Assembly: GCF_029210395.1 (NCBI RefSeq)
Contig: NZ_JARGDP010000029.1
Location: 1 to 38,024 of the forward strand
Direction of reading: 5' to 3'
DNA: 38,024 nt
From: Petrocella sp. FN5
GTDB taxonomy: Bacteria; Bacillota; Clostridia; Lachnospirales; Vallitaleaceae
This document shows, piece after piece, positions 10,163-18,686 of this stretch (position 1 is its first letter; each line of letters begins with the position of its first letter). Position numbers and translations under genes: made by a program. The notes under the pieces were generated by a model. That model ran no database searches. It was given only the letters and a program-made list of their open reading frames with translations, and was not told where the DNA came from.

Positions 10163-10607
10163 AAGCTTAATTTTAAAAGATCTTCTCTTACAGCTCAACT
10201 ATGAAGTTGAGCTTGCAGATGAGTATGATGCCCTATACCAAGTGGAGCAGTTTGAGCCTGAACTCATTGTGGTCAACTATATCATGCATGAAATACGCGG
10301 AGACCAACTTATTGAACAGATTAAAGAGGAGAAACCGGATATGATTTGTCTACTCTCTTCAAGCAGTATGATACAAAAAGATGAGGTTAAGAAAAACATA
10401 TTGGACGGTGTTTTAAGAACACCGGTAAGCATGTTTACATTGAAGGATCTTTTAAGAAGAATCGATGCCAATATTTCTAAAACTATAGTAGAGAAAAAGA
10501 TCAGTAAAAGTGATGGTGAAGAAAGATTTTGTGACCATTGTAACGCTGATATTTCAGCATTTAGTCTTCATATTGTATTTTGTCCCTTCTGTGGCGAAGA
10601 ATTATAA
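10125..10607 (+). CDS. Degenerate receiver domain fused to a C-terminal zinc ribbon
   Basis: This 160-residue protein has a CheY-like receiver fold (about 1-115) whose key residues are altered. The position that normally carries the phosphoacceptor Asp is Asn51 (LIVVNYIM). The conserved Lys before Pro is Thr99 (LRTPVS). One of the two acidic residues after beta-1 is Asn (VNDS). It should therefore not be phosphorylated in the usual way. The C-terminus has a four-cysteine zinc ribbon (Cys136, Cys139, Cys153, Cys156; CDHC...CPFC). An ATG at 10122 is also possible, but the aaggag site (10112-10117) is better spaced for 10125. It overlaps the end of the MocR gene by 38 bases, indicating coupled expression. 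The partner is unknown. Confidence 0.75.
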   Translation: MKKALLVNDSLFESLILKDLLLQLNYEVELADEYDALYQVEQFEPELIVVNYIMHEIRGDQLIEQIKEEKPDMICLLSSSSMIQKDEVKKNILDGVLRTPVSMFTLKDLLRRIDANISKTIVEKKISKSDGEERFCDHCNADISAFSLHIVFCPFCGEEL

Positions 10608-10669
10608 ATTGACATAGCGAAAAACTTGTATGCTTTTCTTAAGGAAATTTCTATTATGTGGAATATAAA

Positions 10670-10706
10670 AAACCAGTATCTTGCAATTATGCAAAAATAC
10701 TGGTTT
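10670..10706. terminator. Bidirectional terminator between convergent genes
   Basis: The arms aaaccagtat (10670-10679) and atactggttt (10697-10706) are perfect complements. The hairpin is preceded by A-rich and followed by T-rich sequence, so it can serve both the receiver/zinc-ribbon gene and the diguanylate cyclase gene, whose stop codon touches it. Confidence 0.8.
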
Positions 10707-11655
10707 ATTTAATAATAATTCTATTTTTACCGGTATGTTTTCCTTCATACAAGGCTTCATCGATTCGATTTAATATAGAAATATATTTCTCATTAGGTTT
10801 AAAATCAGAAAGTCCACAGGTGAGCGTCAACTTAAAGTTATATTGATCATAAGTGAATGTATGTTCGGATACAGCGTTTAGGATTCTCTCCATTATGGGT
10901 AGAGCGGATTCTTTGGTGGTGTGGGGCAGAACCAACAAGAATTCTTCACCACCCCATCTAGATAGATAATCATAATCTCGAACTTTGGATTGGATGAGGG
11001 CAACGACTTCGTTCAAGGTATAGTCCCCACAAGGATGGCCGTACTGATCATTGACCAGCTTAAAATCATCAATGTCGAACAAAGCTAGGGATATAGTAGT
11101 CTGATCCATTTGATGCTCTAACAGAAGTTCTTTTAAGGTGGATTGTATAAAACGTCGGTTGTAGAGCCCTGTTAGGTGGTCTCTTGATGCTAAATATTCA
11201 GAGTGTTCCTTTTCTTCTTGTAACTTCGTATTAATGGACTCTAGTTCTTGGATATAACTGTTTAAAAGTTTTCGGTTATAGACATGGTCAAGCTGATTGG
11301 TAATTCTGGATTCTAAGATGGTTTCATTAAAAGGCTTCGTAACGTAATCATTCCCACCTAATTGAAAGCCTTTCACGATATCATTTTGATCATTGTTAGA
11401 AGTAATAAAGATAATTGGGATATGGTAGGTATCAGGTGTATTTCGAACATGCTGGCAAACATCATAACCACTACAACCGGGAAGGTGGACATCTAGTAGT
11501 ATCAAGTCGGGTTTTTCTTCTCTTAAGAGACCTATGGCTTCTAGGCCATTAAAGGCACTTATGTACTCATATTGGTTTTTGATCATGAGGTCTGTTAAGT
11601 ACTTTTGGTATAGCCTACTGTCCTCAACGATCATAATCTTGAATATCTTATCCAC
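10705..11655 (-). CDS. Response regulator diguanylate cyclase (REC-GGDEF)
   Basis: This cytoplasmic enzyme of about 316 residues is predicted to make cyclic di-GMP from two GTP. The receiver domain (about 1-120) is intact: acidic pair in IVEDS, phosphoacceptor Asp in LILLDVHLPG, and Lys in VTKPFNE. A short coiled-coil linker (about 130-160) leads to the GGDEF domain (about 160-315), with metal-binding Asp in LFDIDDFK, active-site GGEEF in SRWGGEEFLLVLP, and an inhibitory I-site RDYD five residues upstream of GGEEF. Activity should thus respond to phosphorylation and be feedback-inhibited. The GTG at 11655 is chosen because gaggtgaat lies 8 bases upstream; a TTG at 11673 lies before that site. 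No cognate histidine kinase is nearby. No PilZ or EAL protein is in the window. Confidence 0.93.
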   Translation of the reverse strand: MDKIFKIMIVEDSRLYQKYLTDLMIKNQYEYISAFNGLEAIGLLREEKPDLILLDVHLPGCSGYDVCQHVRNTPDTYHIPIIFITSNNDQNDIVKGFQLGGNDYVTKPFNETILESRITNQLDHVYNRKLLNSYIQELESINTKLQEEKEHSEYLASRDHLTGLYNRRFIQSTLKELLLEHQMDQTTISLALFDIDDFKLVNDQYGHPCGDYTLNEVVALIQSKVRDYDYLSRWGGEEFLLVLPHTTKESALPIMERILNAVSEHTFTYDQYNFKLTLTCGLSDFKPNEKYISILNRIDEALYEGKHTGKNRIIIK

Positions 11656-11752
11656 CGATAATTCACCTCTCAAAATCTATTCTTATATATTCTATCGACA
11701 TATGGTGAAAAATACAATAGCATCATGAGAATTATTATAAAAATATTGAAAC

Positions 11753-11781
11753 TTTAACCTTAAAAATTAATATGGTATAAT
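11753..11781 (+). promoter_or_regulatory. Probable extended -10 promoter of the activase gene
   Basis: TATAAT (11776-11781) is preceded by TG at 11773-11774, an extended -10 element, with a weak -35 (TTTAAC, 11753-11758) 17 bases upstream. The implied leader is about 70 bases. Confidence 0.5.
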
Positions 11782-11857
11782 GAGATGTTAATAAGTGAGG
11801 GTATTTTCAGGTGAAGTATTCACTAGGATGTGTTTATAGATATTAGGAGGTAATTTC

Positions 11858-14800
11858 TTGGAGAAACATTTAAAAATAGGGTTAGATATTGGATCGACGA
11901 CAGTAAAGATGGTTGTCTTAAGCAGTCAAGGAGACATGTTATATAGTAAATACAAGCGGCATTTGTCAGATATTAAGAGCACGGTTTTGTCTATGGTAGG
12001 CAGGGCTTATGAGCACTACCCGGAGGCCATGATTACCATTCTGACAACAGGCTCAGGTGGTCTATCAGTATCCAAGTGGTTGGACATAGGTTTTATACAA
12101 GAAGTTGTAGCATGCGCTAAAACAGTAGAGCATCTTATACCTAAAACAGATGTTGCCATTGAACTCGGTGGTGAAGATGCCAAAATCACTTATTTTGAAA
12201 GTGGCTCAATCGACCAACGTATGAATGGTACCTGTGCCGGTGGGACGGGTGCTTTTATTGATCAAATGGCATCCTTATTGCAGACCGATGCAATGGGACT
12301 TAATGAATTAGCAAAATCATACAAGGTGATTCATCCAATTGCGGCCAGATGTGGCGTCTTTGCAAAAACAGATATTCAACCTCTTATTAATGAGGGTGCG
12401 GCAAAAGAAGATATTGCCGCTTCAATATTCCAAGCAGTGGTGAATCAGACCATCAGTGGCCTGGCTTGTGGCAAGCCTATACGTGGTCATGTTGCATTTC
12501 TAGGTGGACCTTTATATTTCTTATCAGAACTTAGAAGTCGTTTTGTAGACACTTTGAAACTTACAAAAGAACAAACCATCATACCGGAGCATTCTCAACT
12601 TTTTGTTGCGACAGGAGCCGCTATGGCTTCTATTATTGAGGAGCCCTTTAAGTTTGAAGAACTCTATGGAAGCGTTAAACGCCTTAAAGTTTCTGATATT
12701 AATGAAGTTCCAAGGCTTCAAAAACTATTTGATTCAGAAGAGGCTCTAGAGATTTTTAATGAAAGACATAGTCAAAATAAAGTTATTAAAGGACGTCTTG
12801 AAGATTATATAGGAGACTGTTACTTAGGTATAGATGCAGGATCAACCACAACTAAATTGGTTCTCATGGATGATCAAGGTCAGCTTCTTTATGATTATTA
12901 TGGTAGCAATCAAGGGAAACCCTTAGCATTATGTAGAGAAATACTAATGGAAATATATGAAAAGATGCCTAAGGGAACTAAAATAAAAAACAGTTGCGTT
13001 ACAGGTTATGGTGAAGGTTTGATTAAGGAAGCTTTGCATATGGATATAGGTGAAATAGAAACCATGGCCCACTTCAAGGCAGCAGAATTCTTCCTGCCCG
13101 GTGTTGAATTCATCTTGGACATCGGCGGACAAGATATGAAATGTCTGCGTATTAGAGAGGGTATCATTGATGACATTCTATTAAATGAAGCCTGCTCCTC
13201 CGGATGTGGTTCTTTTCTTGAAACTTTTGCTCAGTCATTGGAAATGAACATACAAGATTTTGCTAAAGCGGCTCTAGTTTCAGAAGCACCGGTAGACTTG
13301 GGTTCAAGATGTACGGTTTTTATGAATTCCAGAGTTAAGCAGGCCCAAAAAGAAGGCGCTTCTGTAGGTGAAATATCTGCAGGCTTATCTTATTCTGTTA
13401 TTAAGAACGCTTTGCAAAAAGTCATAAAAATAAGAGACCCTAAACAAATTGGGGACAAGGTCATTGTACAGGGCGGTACATTTTATAATGACGCAGTTTT
13501 AAGAGCATTTGAGATGATATCTGGTAAAGAAGTGGTTAGACCGGATATTGCCGGTATTATGGGTGCTTTTGGTGCGGCCTTGATTGCCAAAGAACGTTGT
13601 GTACAAACGTCAGATTCCACCCTACTAAAAAGTGAAGCATTAGAGCATTTTAAGGCACATAATGAAATGTCTAGGTGTGAATTATGTAGTAATAGATGTA
13701 TGTTGACCATCAATCATTTTTCCGATGGCCGCCAATTTGTATCCGGTAACCGTTGCGAACGAGGGGCCGGTATGGCCATAAAAAACCATGATATACCGGA
13801 TCTTTTTACATATAAGTATAAAAGGATCTTTGCTTATAAGTCTTTGTCCGTAGAAGACGCACCTCGTGGCACTGTAGGCATTCCAAGGGTTCTGAACATG
13901 TATGAAAACTATCCCTATTGGCATACTTTCTTTACCCATCTGGGTTATAGAGTTGTACTATCACCGAGGTCCAATAAAGCCGTTTATGAAGCCGGTATAG
14001 AGACCATACCTTCTGAATCGGCCTGTTATCCTGCAAAAATTGTACACGGGCATATTATGAAGCTGATTGAAAAGAAAGTGGACTTTATATTCTATCCCAG
14101 TGTACCTTTTGAGGTCAAAGAAGTAGAAGGTGCAGACAATAATTATAACTGTCCGATTGTAACCAGCTATCCTGAGACCATTAAACATAATACAGATACT
14201 ATCGTGAATGAAGAGATGGAACTGATGAGTCCCTTCTTGCCTATGGACGAGCCAGAGAGATTGGCCGTTCGACTCTATGAGGAATTTGCGACGAAAGGAC
14301 ATACTGAATCTGATATATTAGAAGCAGCAAAACTGGCATGGGAAGAAAAAGAAAAAACCAGAGCAGATATACAACGAGAAGGGGAACGTATCATCAGATG
14401 GCTTGAAGACAATAATAAGATAGGCTTGGTTATTGGCGGCAGACCATATCACATTGACCCGGAGATCAATCATGGATTAACCAATATTATCACAGGACTT
14501 GGTATGGCTGTACTCACAGAAGATGCCATTTGTCATTTGAGTCAAGTAAAAAGGCCTCTTAGAGTATTAGACCAATGGGCTTATCATAGTCGATTGTACG
14601 CGGCTGCTGAAGTGGTGGGTAAGCATAAGCAACTTGAAATGGTTCAACTCACATCTTTTGGATGTGGTGTGGATGCGGTTACTGCAGATCAAGTACAAGA
14701 GATTTTGGCAAGACATGGTAAAATCTATACTCTGATTAAGATTGATGAAGGCAGTAATCTAGGTGCTATTAGAATCAGGATGCGTTCCTTAAAAGCAGCA

Positions 14801-16144
14801 CTGGAAGAAAGACTGAAGCAAAAGAAGACATTACATAAAGAAGAAGTTGAAACCATACGTATGCCATTTACAAAAGCCCATAAGGCCAAACATACCATCA
14901 TTGCACCTCAGATGTCACCAATGCATTTTGATTTCTATGAAGTTGGCTTTAGAGCCTTAGGCTACAAGGTAGTGGTTTTACCGATGGTAGATACCAAAGC
15001 GATTGACGTAGGATTAACTTATGTGAATAACGATGCCTGTTACCCCTCTATATTGGTTATTGGTCAGATTATGGAGGCTTTAAAGTCAGGTGATTATGAT
15101 CTGGACAATGTATCCGTCTTCATGTCTCAGACCGGTGGCGGTTGTCGGGCATCTAATTATATCGGATTTATCCGAAAAGCATTAAAGGATGCAGATATGA
15201 GTCATATTCCCGTTGTATCTATTAACGCATCGGGGCTTGAAGGGAATCCGGGCTTTACAATTGGTCCGTCTTTGATTCATAAGGCTTTGATGGCAACAGT
15301 TTATGGTGATTTGTTCATGAGGGTCTTATATGCAACCAGACCTTATGAAGCGGAGAGTGGTTCAGCCAATGCCCTATATGAGAAGTGGCGAAAAAAAGCG
15401 ATGACAACCATTATAAGTGGCAATATCATAAAATTTAGAAGGCAATGCATTGAGATTGTAGAGGCCTTTGATCAGTTGCCAAGAAAAGATATCATCAAGC
15501 CCAAGGTGGGTATTGTAGGAGAAATTCTTGTTAAGTACCACCCGACAGGCAACAACCAGTTGGCTCAAGTGCTTGAGGAAGAAGGTGTGCAGGTAGTACT
15601 ACCGGATTTGATGGACTTTTTCCTATACAACGCTTATAATTATAAATTCAGATATGAAAAGCTAAACGGTACAAAAAAAGGATGGCGAGGAGCTAAGATA
15701 GCCATTAAGGTCATGTCATGGTACCGTCAGGCGGCTGGTAAGGCTCTTGATGCATCCAAACATTTTCATGCACCGTCAAGCATCGAGGAAAAAGGCAAGC
15801 TGGCTAAGCAACTTATATCTCTTGGAAATCAAACCGGTGAAGGCTGGTTTTTGACAGGAGAAATGGTGGAACTTGTAAAAGACGGGGTTGAGAATGTGGT
15901 GTGTGTACAGCCCTTTGGATGTTTACCCAATCATGTGGTGGGGAAATCAATGATTAAACCCATCAAAAAAATGTACCCTATGGCCAATATAGCCGCCATA
16001 GATTATGATCCGGGTGCCAGTGAAGTCAATCAACTTAATCGTGTGAAACTCATGCTGTCTGTTGCCTTTAGCAACCTAGAGAAAAAGACAGTTCTATTAA
16101 ACGAAACCAAAGATGTAGCTTCTAAAGATGAGAAGTATGCATAA
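11858..16144 (+). CDS. Giant acyl-CoA dehydratase activase-type protein: two HgdC/BadF ATPase modules plus DUF2229 and HgdB-like region
   Basis: This 1428-residue cytoplasmic protein has two ASKHA ATPase modules. Module 1 (about 5-270) begins GLDIGSTTVKMVV and carries Cys126 (NGTCAGGTGAF) and Cys165 (ARCGVF). Module 2 (about 320-590) begins GIDAGSTTTKLVL and carries Cys446 (NEACSSGCGSF) and Cys485 (SRCTVF). These match the cysteines that bind the dimer-bridging [4Fe-4S] cluster of HgdC. Next comes a four-cysteine motif (Cys607, 610, 614, 633), a DUF2229-like domain (about 670-900, ESACYPAK), and a region like the HgdB/double-cubane reductase subunits (about 1000-1400, NNDACYPS, QTGGGCRASNYI, VQPFGCLPNHV). 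The family couples ATP hydrolysis to low-potential electron transfer; the substrate of this fused type is unknown. Start is TTG, 7 bases after aggagg. era follows after 13 bp. Confidence 0.9.
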   Translation: MEKHLKIGLDIGSTTVKMVVLSSQGDMLYSKYKRHLSDIKSTVLSMVGRAYEHYPEAMITILTTGSGGLSVSKWLDIGFIQEVVACAKTVEHLIPKTDVAIELGGEDAKITYFESGSIDQRMNGTCAGGTGAFIDQMASLLQTDAMGLNELAKSYKVIHPIAARCGVFAKTDIQPLINEGAAKEDIAASIFQAVVNQTISGLACGKPIRGHVAFLGGPLYFLSELRSRFVDTLKLTKEQTIIPEHSQLFVATGAAMASIIEEPFKFEELYGSVKRLKVSDINEVPRLQKLFDSEEALEIFNERHSQNKVIKGRLEDYIGDCYLGIDAGSTTTKLVLMDDQGQLLYDYYGSNQGKPLALCREILMEIYEKMPKGTKIKNSCVTGYGEGLIKEALHMDIGEIETMAHFKAAEFFLPGVEFILDIGGQDMKCLRIREGIIDDILLNEACSSGCGSFLETFAQSLEMNIQDFAKAALVSEAPVDLGSRCTVFMNSRVKQAQKEGASVGEISAGLSYSVIKNALQKVIKIRDPKQIGDKVIVQGGTFYNDAVLRAFEMISGKEVVRPDIAGIMGAFGAALIAKERCVQTSDSTLLKSEALEHFKAHNEMSRCELCSNRCMLTINHFSDGRQFVSGNRCERGAGMAIKNHDIPDLFTYKYKRIFAYKSLSVEDAPRGTVGIPRVLNMYENYPYWHTFFTHLGYRVVLSPRSNKAVYEAGIETIPSESACYPAKIVHGHIMKLIEKKVDFIFYPSVPFEVKEVEGADNNYNCPIVTSYPETIKHNTDTIVNEEMELMSPFLPMDEPERLAVRLYEEFATKGHTESDILEAAKLAWEEKEKTRADIQREGERIIRWLEDNNKIGLVIGGRPYHIDPEINHGLTNIITGLGMAVLTEDAICHLSQVKRPLRVLDQWAYHSRLYAAAEVVGKHKQLEMVQLTSFGCGVDAVTADQVQEILARHGKIYTLIKIDEGSNLGAIRIRMRSLKAALEERLKQKKTLHKEEVETIRMPFTKAHKAKHTIIAPQMSPMHFDFYEVGFRALGYKVVVLPMVDTKAIDVGLTYVNNDACYPSILVIGQIMEALKSGDYDLDNVSVFMSQTGGGCRASNYIGFIRKALKDADMSHIPVVSINASGLEGNPGFTIGPSLIHKALMATVYGDLFMRVLYATRPYEAESGSANALYEKWRKKAMTTIISGNIIKFRRQCIEIVEAFDQLPRKDIIKPKVGIVGEILVKYHPTGNNQLAQVLEEEGVQVVLPDLMDFFLYNAYNYKFRYEKLNGTKKGWRGAKIAIKVMSWYRQAAGKALDASKHFHAPSSIEEKGKLAKQLISLGNQTGEGWFLTGEMVELVKDGVENVVCVQPFGCLPNHVVGKSMIKPIKKMYPMANIAAIDYDPGASEVNQLNRVKLMLSVAFSNLEKKTVLLNETKDVASKDEKYA

Positions 16145-16157
16145 CAGGAGGTAATGC

Positions 16158-17057
16158 GTGAATAATAAAAAATCGGGATTTGTTACCATCATCGGACGTC
16201 CGAATGTTGGTAAATCAACTTTAATGAATCATTTAATTGGACAAAAAATTGCCATAATGTCTGACAAGCCTCAAACAACAAGAAACCGAATTCAAACCAT
16301 CTTAACCAATGATATAGGTCAGATTGTTTTTATTGATACACCTGGTATTCATGTACCAATGACAAAGCTAGGTGAATACATGAATACCAGTGCAGAAACC
16401 ACTTTGAACGAAGTCGACGCCGTCTTGTGGCTAATTGAGCCGGATAAGAAAATCGGTAAAGGTGATCGTTATATTATTGAAAGATTGGCAAGGGTAGAGA
16501 CACCGGTATTCCTTGTGATTAACAAGATGGACACCATAGCCAAAAACGAGCTACTGGAAGTCATCGCAACCTATAAGGACCAGTATAACTTCAAAGACAT
16601 CATTCCTATATCAGCCCTCAAGGGAGAGAATACAAGCATACTACTAGATCAAATCTTTGATGTTCTAGAAGAGGGGCCTATGTATTTTCCGGAAGACATG
16701 GTTACAGATCAACCGGAAAGGCAGATTTGTGCCGAACTTATACGTGAAAAGGTACTGATGAACATGGAACAGGAAATTCCTCACGGCATAGCGGTAGTTA
16801 TTGATCAAATGCAAGAACGAGATAATCAGGCAATCGTTGATATAGATGCTACCATAGTCTGTGAAAAAGACTCACATAAAGGCATGGTTATCGGAAAACA
16901 AGGCTCCATGCTTAAGAAAATAGGCTCAATGGCAAGAAGAGATATGGAAAACCTACTGGGTTCAAAAGTTAACTTGAAGATATGGGTCAGAGTAAAGAAA
17001 GACTGGCGAGACAGTGACTATTTATTAAAGAATTATGGGTACACAGGTAAAGAATAA
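16158..17057 (+). CDS. era: GTPase Era, ribosome small-subunit assembly factor
   Basis: Era binds the 3' end of 16S rRNA and assists late 30S maturation. The 299-residue length is typical. The GTPase domain shows G1 GRPNVGKST (about 13-21), G2 QTTRNRI, G3 DTPGIH and G4 NKMD (about residue 124). The KH RNA-binding domain occupies the C-terminal 100 residues, with the VIGKQGSMLKKIG loop. The GTG start follows a caggaggtaa ribosome binding site. The gene is 13 bp after the activase gene, so probably co-transcribed, which is unusual: era is normally near ybeY, cdd, dgkA or recO. A strong terminator follows. Confidence 0.97.
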   Translation: MNNKKSGFVTIIGRPNVGKSTLMNHLIGQKIAIMSDKPQTTRNRIQTILTNDIGQIVFIDTPGIHVPMTKLGEYMNTSAETTLNEVDAVLWLIEPDKKIGKGDRYIIERLARVETPVFLVINKMDTIAKNELLEVIATYKDQYNFKDIIPISALKGENTSILLDQIFDVLEEGPMYFPEDMVTDQPERQICAELIREKVLMNMEQEIPHGIAVVIDQMQERDNQAIVDIDATIVCEKDSHKGMVIGKQGSMLKKIGSMARRDMENLLGSKVNLKIWVRVKKDWRDSDYLLKNYGYTGKE

Positions 17058-17072
17058 ATATACATAGACAAT

Positions 17073-17114
17073 AAAAAGACCAGGTGAGTGGCCTAAGCCC
17101 TTCCTGGTCTTTTT
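17073..17114. terminator. Bidirectional terminator after era
   Basis: The arms aaaaagaccagg (17073-17084) and cctggtcttttt (17103-17114) are perfect complements with a T-tract on the era side and an A-tract on the other, serving era and the convergent SLH gene. Confidence 0.9.
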
Positions 17115-17122
17115 GTACGTCT

Positions 17123-18337
17123 TTAGTTAAGGGTAAACTCTACCTTAACAACATTGTGATCGTGTACCAAAGCGGTCATACGAAGATCGGTACTGCCATA
17201 AGTAGTAGTTACTCCAGAAGAGGGCAAGGAAGCACGATTGTTATAATTCGTAATAATAAAATTATGCATGGCACTGGCATTATCAAAATCAATATTTTTA
17301 CAAACCAGTAGTATGAATTCAGAAGCACCCGGTTTAAGATTGCCATCAGTATCCTGCATGAGCACCAAATCCAGTATAATAACCTTTTGGCCATCTTGTG
17401 CATCTAATATAACAAGACTTTCATTATCTTCTGTTAAAAGATTGATATTAAATACGCCATAGTTATAACCGGCGGACAAAGTATTATCTGTCTCGTCATC
17501 AGCATGATCAATTAGGGCATCAGCTAAGATGTTTTCTGTGATGTTTCCAACATTAGGGTCCAAACCGGAATTGCTTAGATTTGTAGTTGTATCTCCATCG
17601 ATAAAGACGAGCTGGTTGTTGATAAGGGTCATCTCACCATCAAACCCTGCAAAAAGTCCGGGATTTGATGCAAATAATGCAGCAAGTGCTTTAGCTTTAC
17701 TTGGTGATAAGGCAAGTTTTCTGACCTTAGGATCAAAAACACGATGGCTGATTACGGCTGCTTCAGCTCGTGTTAAGGTGTTGTTTCCACTAAAAGTGCT
17801 GTCAGGATAACCGGTAATGATACCGAGAGCATATGATAAGAGTACAGTTGTGTGCTGATCCTGTGGTATTATATTAAAGTCGTTGATATAGATGCTGTAG
17901 TCAAGAAACTCATCAGGGTAGTCATTCGGAACTAGATTCATAGCCTTGATGGTAAGTCGACTGGCTTCATAACGATCAATGGGTGTGTTATATATTGTAT
18001 AGCTTACACCATCTAACCAACCTTGATTTTTTGCATATGCAATATAATTCGTAGCCCAGTAACCATCTGAAACACCAACATCATTGCCGGTCAAGCGACA
18101 TAGGATAGCAATATATTGATCGATGGTCAATTTCTGATTGCCTTTAAAAGTACCGTCTGTGAAGCCGGTAATAATATTCTCCTGTGATAAGACGTCCAGA
18201 GAACCATAGTACCATTCAAGGGCAGTGGTATCTTTGTATAGAGGAGCGGTATTGACATTTGCATGAGAGAAAGATCCTGTGATTAGAATCGTTAGAACCA
18301 TGAGTATAGAAATGATACTTTTTTTCTTGAATTTCAT
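17123..18337 (-). CDS. SLH-domain surface protein with a uncharacterised C-terminal domain
   Basis: This 404-residue exported protein has a signal peptide (MKFKKKSIISILMVLTILITGSFSHA read as residues 1-26, cleavage after SHA). Three SLH segments fill about residues 33-210; recognisable parts are FTDGTFKGNQKLTIDQYIAI, WATNYIAYAKNQGWLDG and YPDSTFSGNNTLTRAEAAVI. The C-terminal 190 residues are predicted beta-rich, and I do not recognise a family. The start has an aggaggttc site 4-5 bases upstream. It is divergent from the secreted VWA protein, with 349 bp between them, and convergent with era. It is probably anchored to secondary cell-wall polymer; its activity is unknown. Confidence 0.85.
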   Translation of the reverse strand: MKFKKKSIISILMVLTILITGSFSHANVNTAPLYKDTTALEWYYGSLDVLSQENIITGFTDGTFKGNQKLTIDQYIAILCRLTGNDVGVSDGYWATNYIAYAKNQGWLDGVSYTIYNTPIDRYEASRLTIKAMNLVPNDYPDEFLDYSIYINDFNIIPQDQHTTVLLSYALGIITGYPDSTFSGNNTLTRAEAAVISHRVFDPKVRKLALSPSKAKALAALFASNPGLFAGFDGEMTLINNQLVFIDGDTTTNLSNSGLDPNVGNITENILADALIDHADDETDNTLSAGYNYGVFNINLLTEDNESLVILDAQDGQKVIILDLVLMQDTDGNLKPGASEFILLVCKNIDFDNASAMHNFIITNYNNRASLPSSGVTTTYGSTDLRMTALVHDHNVVKVEFTLN

Positions 18338-18686
18338 AATGAACCTCCTATTTTGTGATGGATAGGTAAATTTTATTTGATTTAGCCTTGATGCCTTAAC
18401 CTTTTAGTTCAATTATAATCTTTTTTATAGAATAAATATTGAACAAACTGTGAACATGTATCTAAAGATATGTGAAAAAACTTAAAAACATATAAGTCAT
18501 AAGTCCTATAGTCTAGTTATATAGTATTGGTTTGTGTGAATATTCATAATCTTAATTGACTAGCAGTGTATAAGGGGTATATAATTTAGTAATATGATAC
18601 AAATAAAATTAAAGCATAATGTGAGATAGTATAAATCAGATGATCATAAGCCCAATGAATAATAATAGGAACTGGAGGCGTTAAGT
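18338..18686. other. Divergent intergenic region between SLH and VWA genes
   Basis: This AT-rich 349-bp stretch has no ORF or palindromic repeat. It must hold the promoters of both divergent genes; only the rightward one (18556-18585) is convincing. Confidence 0.6.
18556..18585 (+). promoter_or_regulatory. Probable promoter of the VWA-protein gene
   Basis: TTGACT (18556-18561) and TATAAT (18580-18585) are separated by 18 bases. The implied leader is about 95 bases. Confidence 0.6.

Noticed and set aside
10658-10846. 62-codon plus-strand frame at the convergent terminator
   Set aside because: It crosses the terminator hairpin and lies opposite the diguanylate cyclase C-terminus; no ribosome binding site.
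17529-17810. 93-codon frame on the plus strand opposite the SLH gene
   Set aside because: It is antisense to a well-supported coding region with signal peptide and SLH motifs, and lacks a ribosome binding site.
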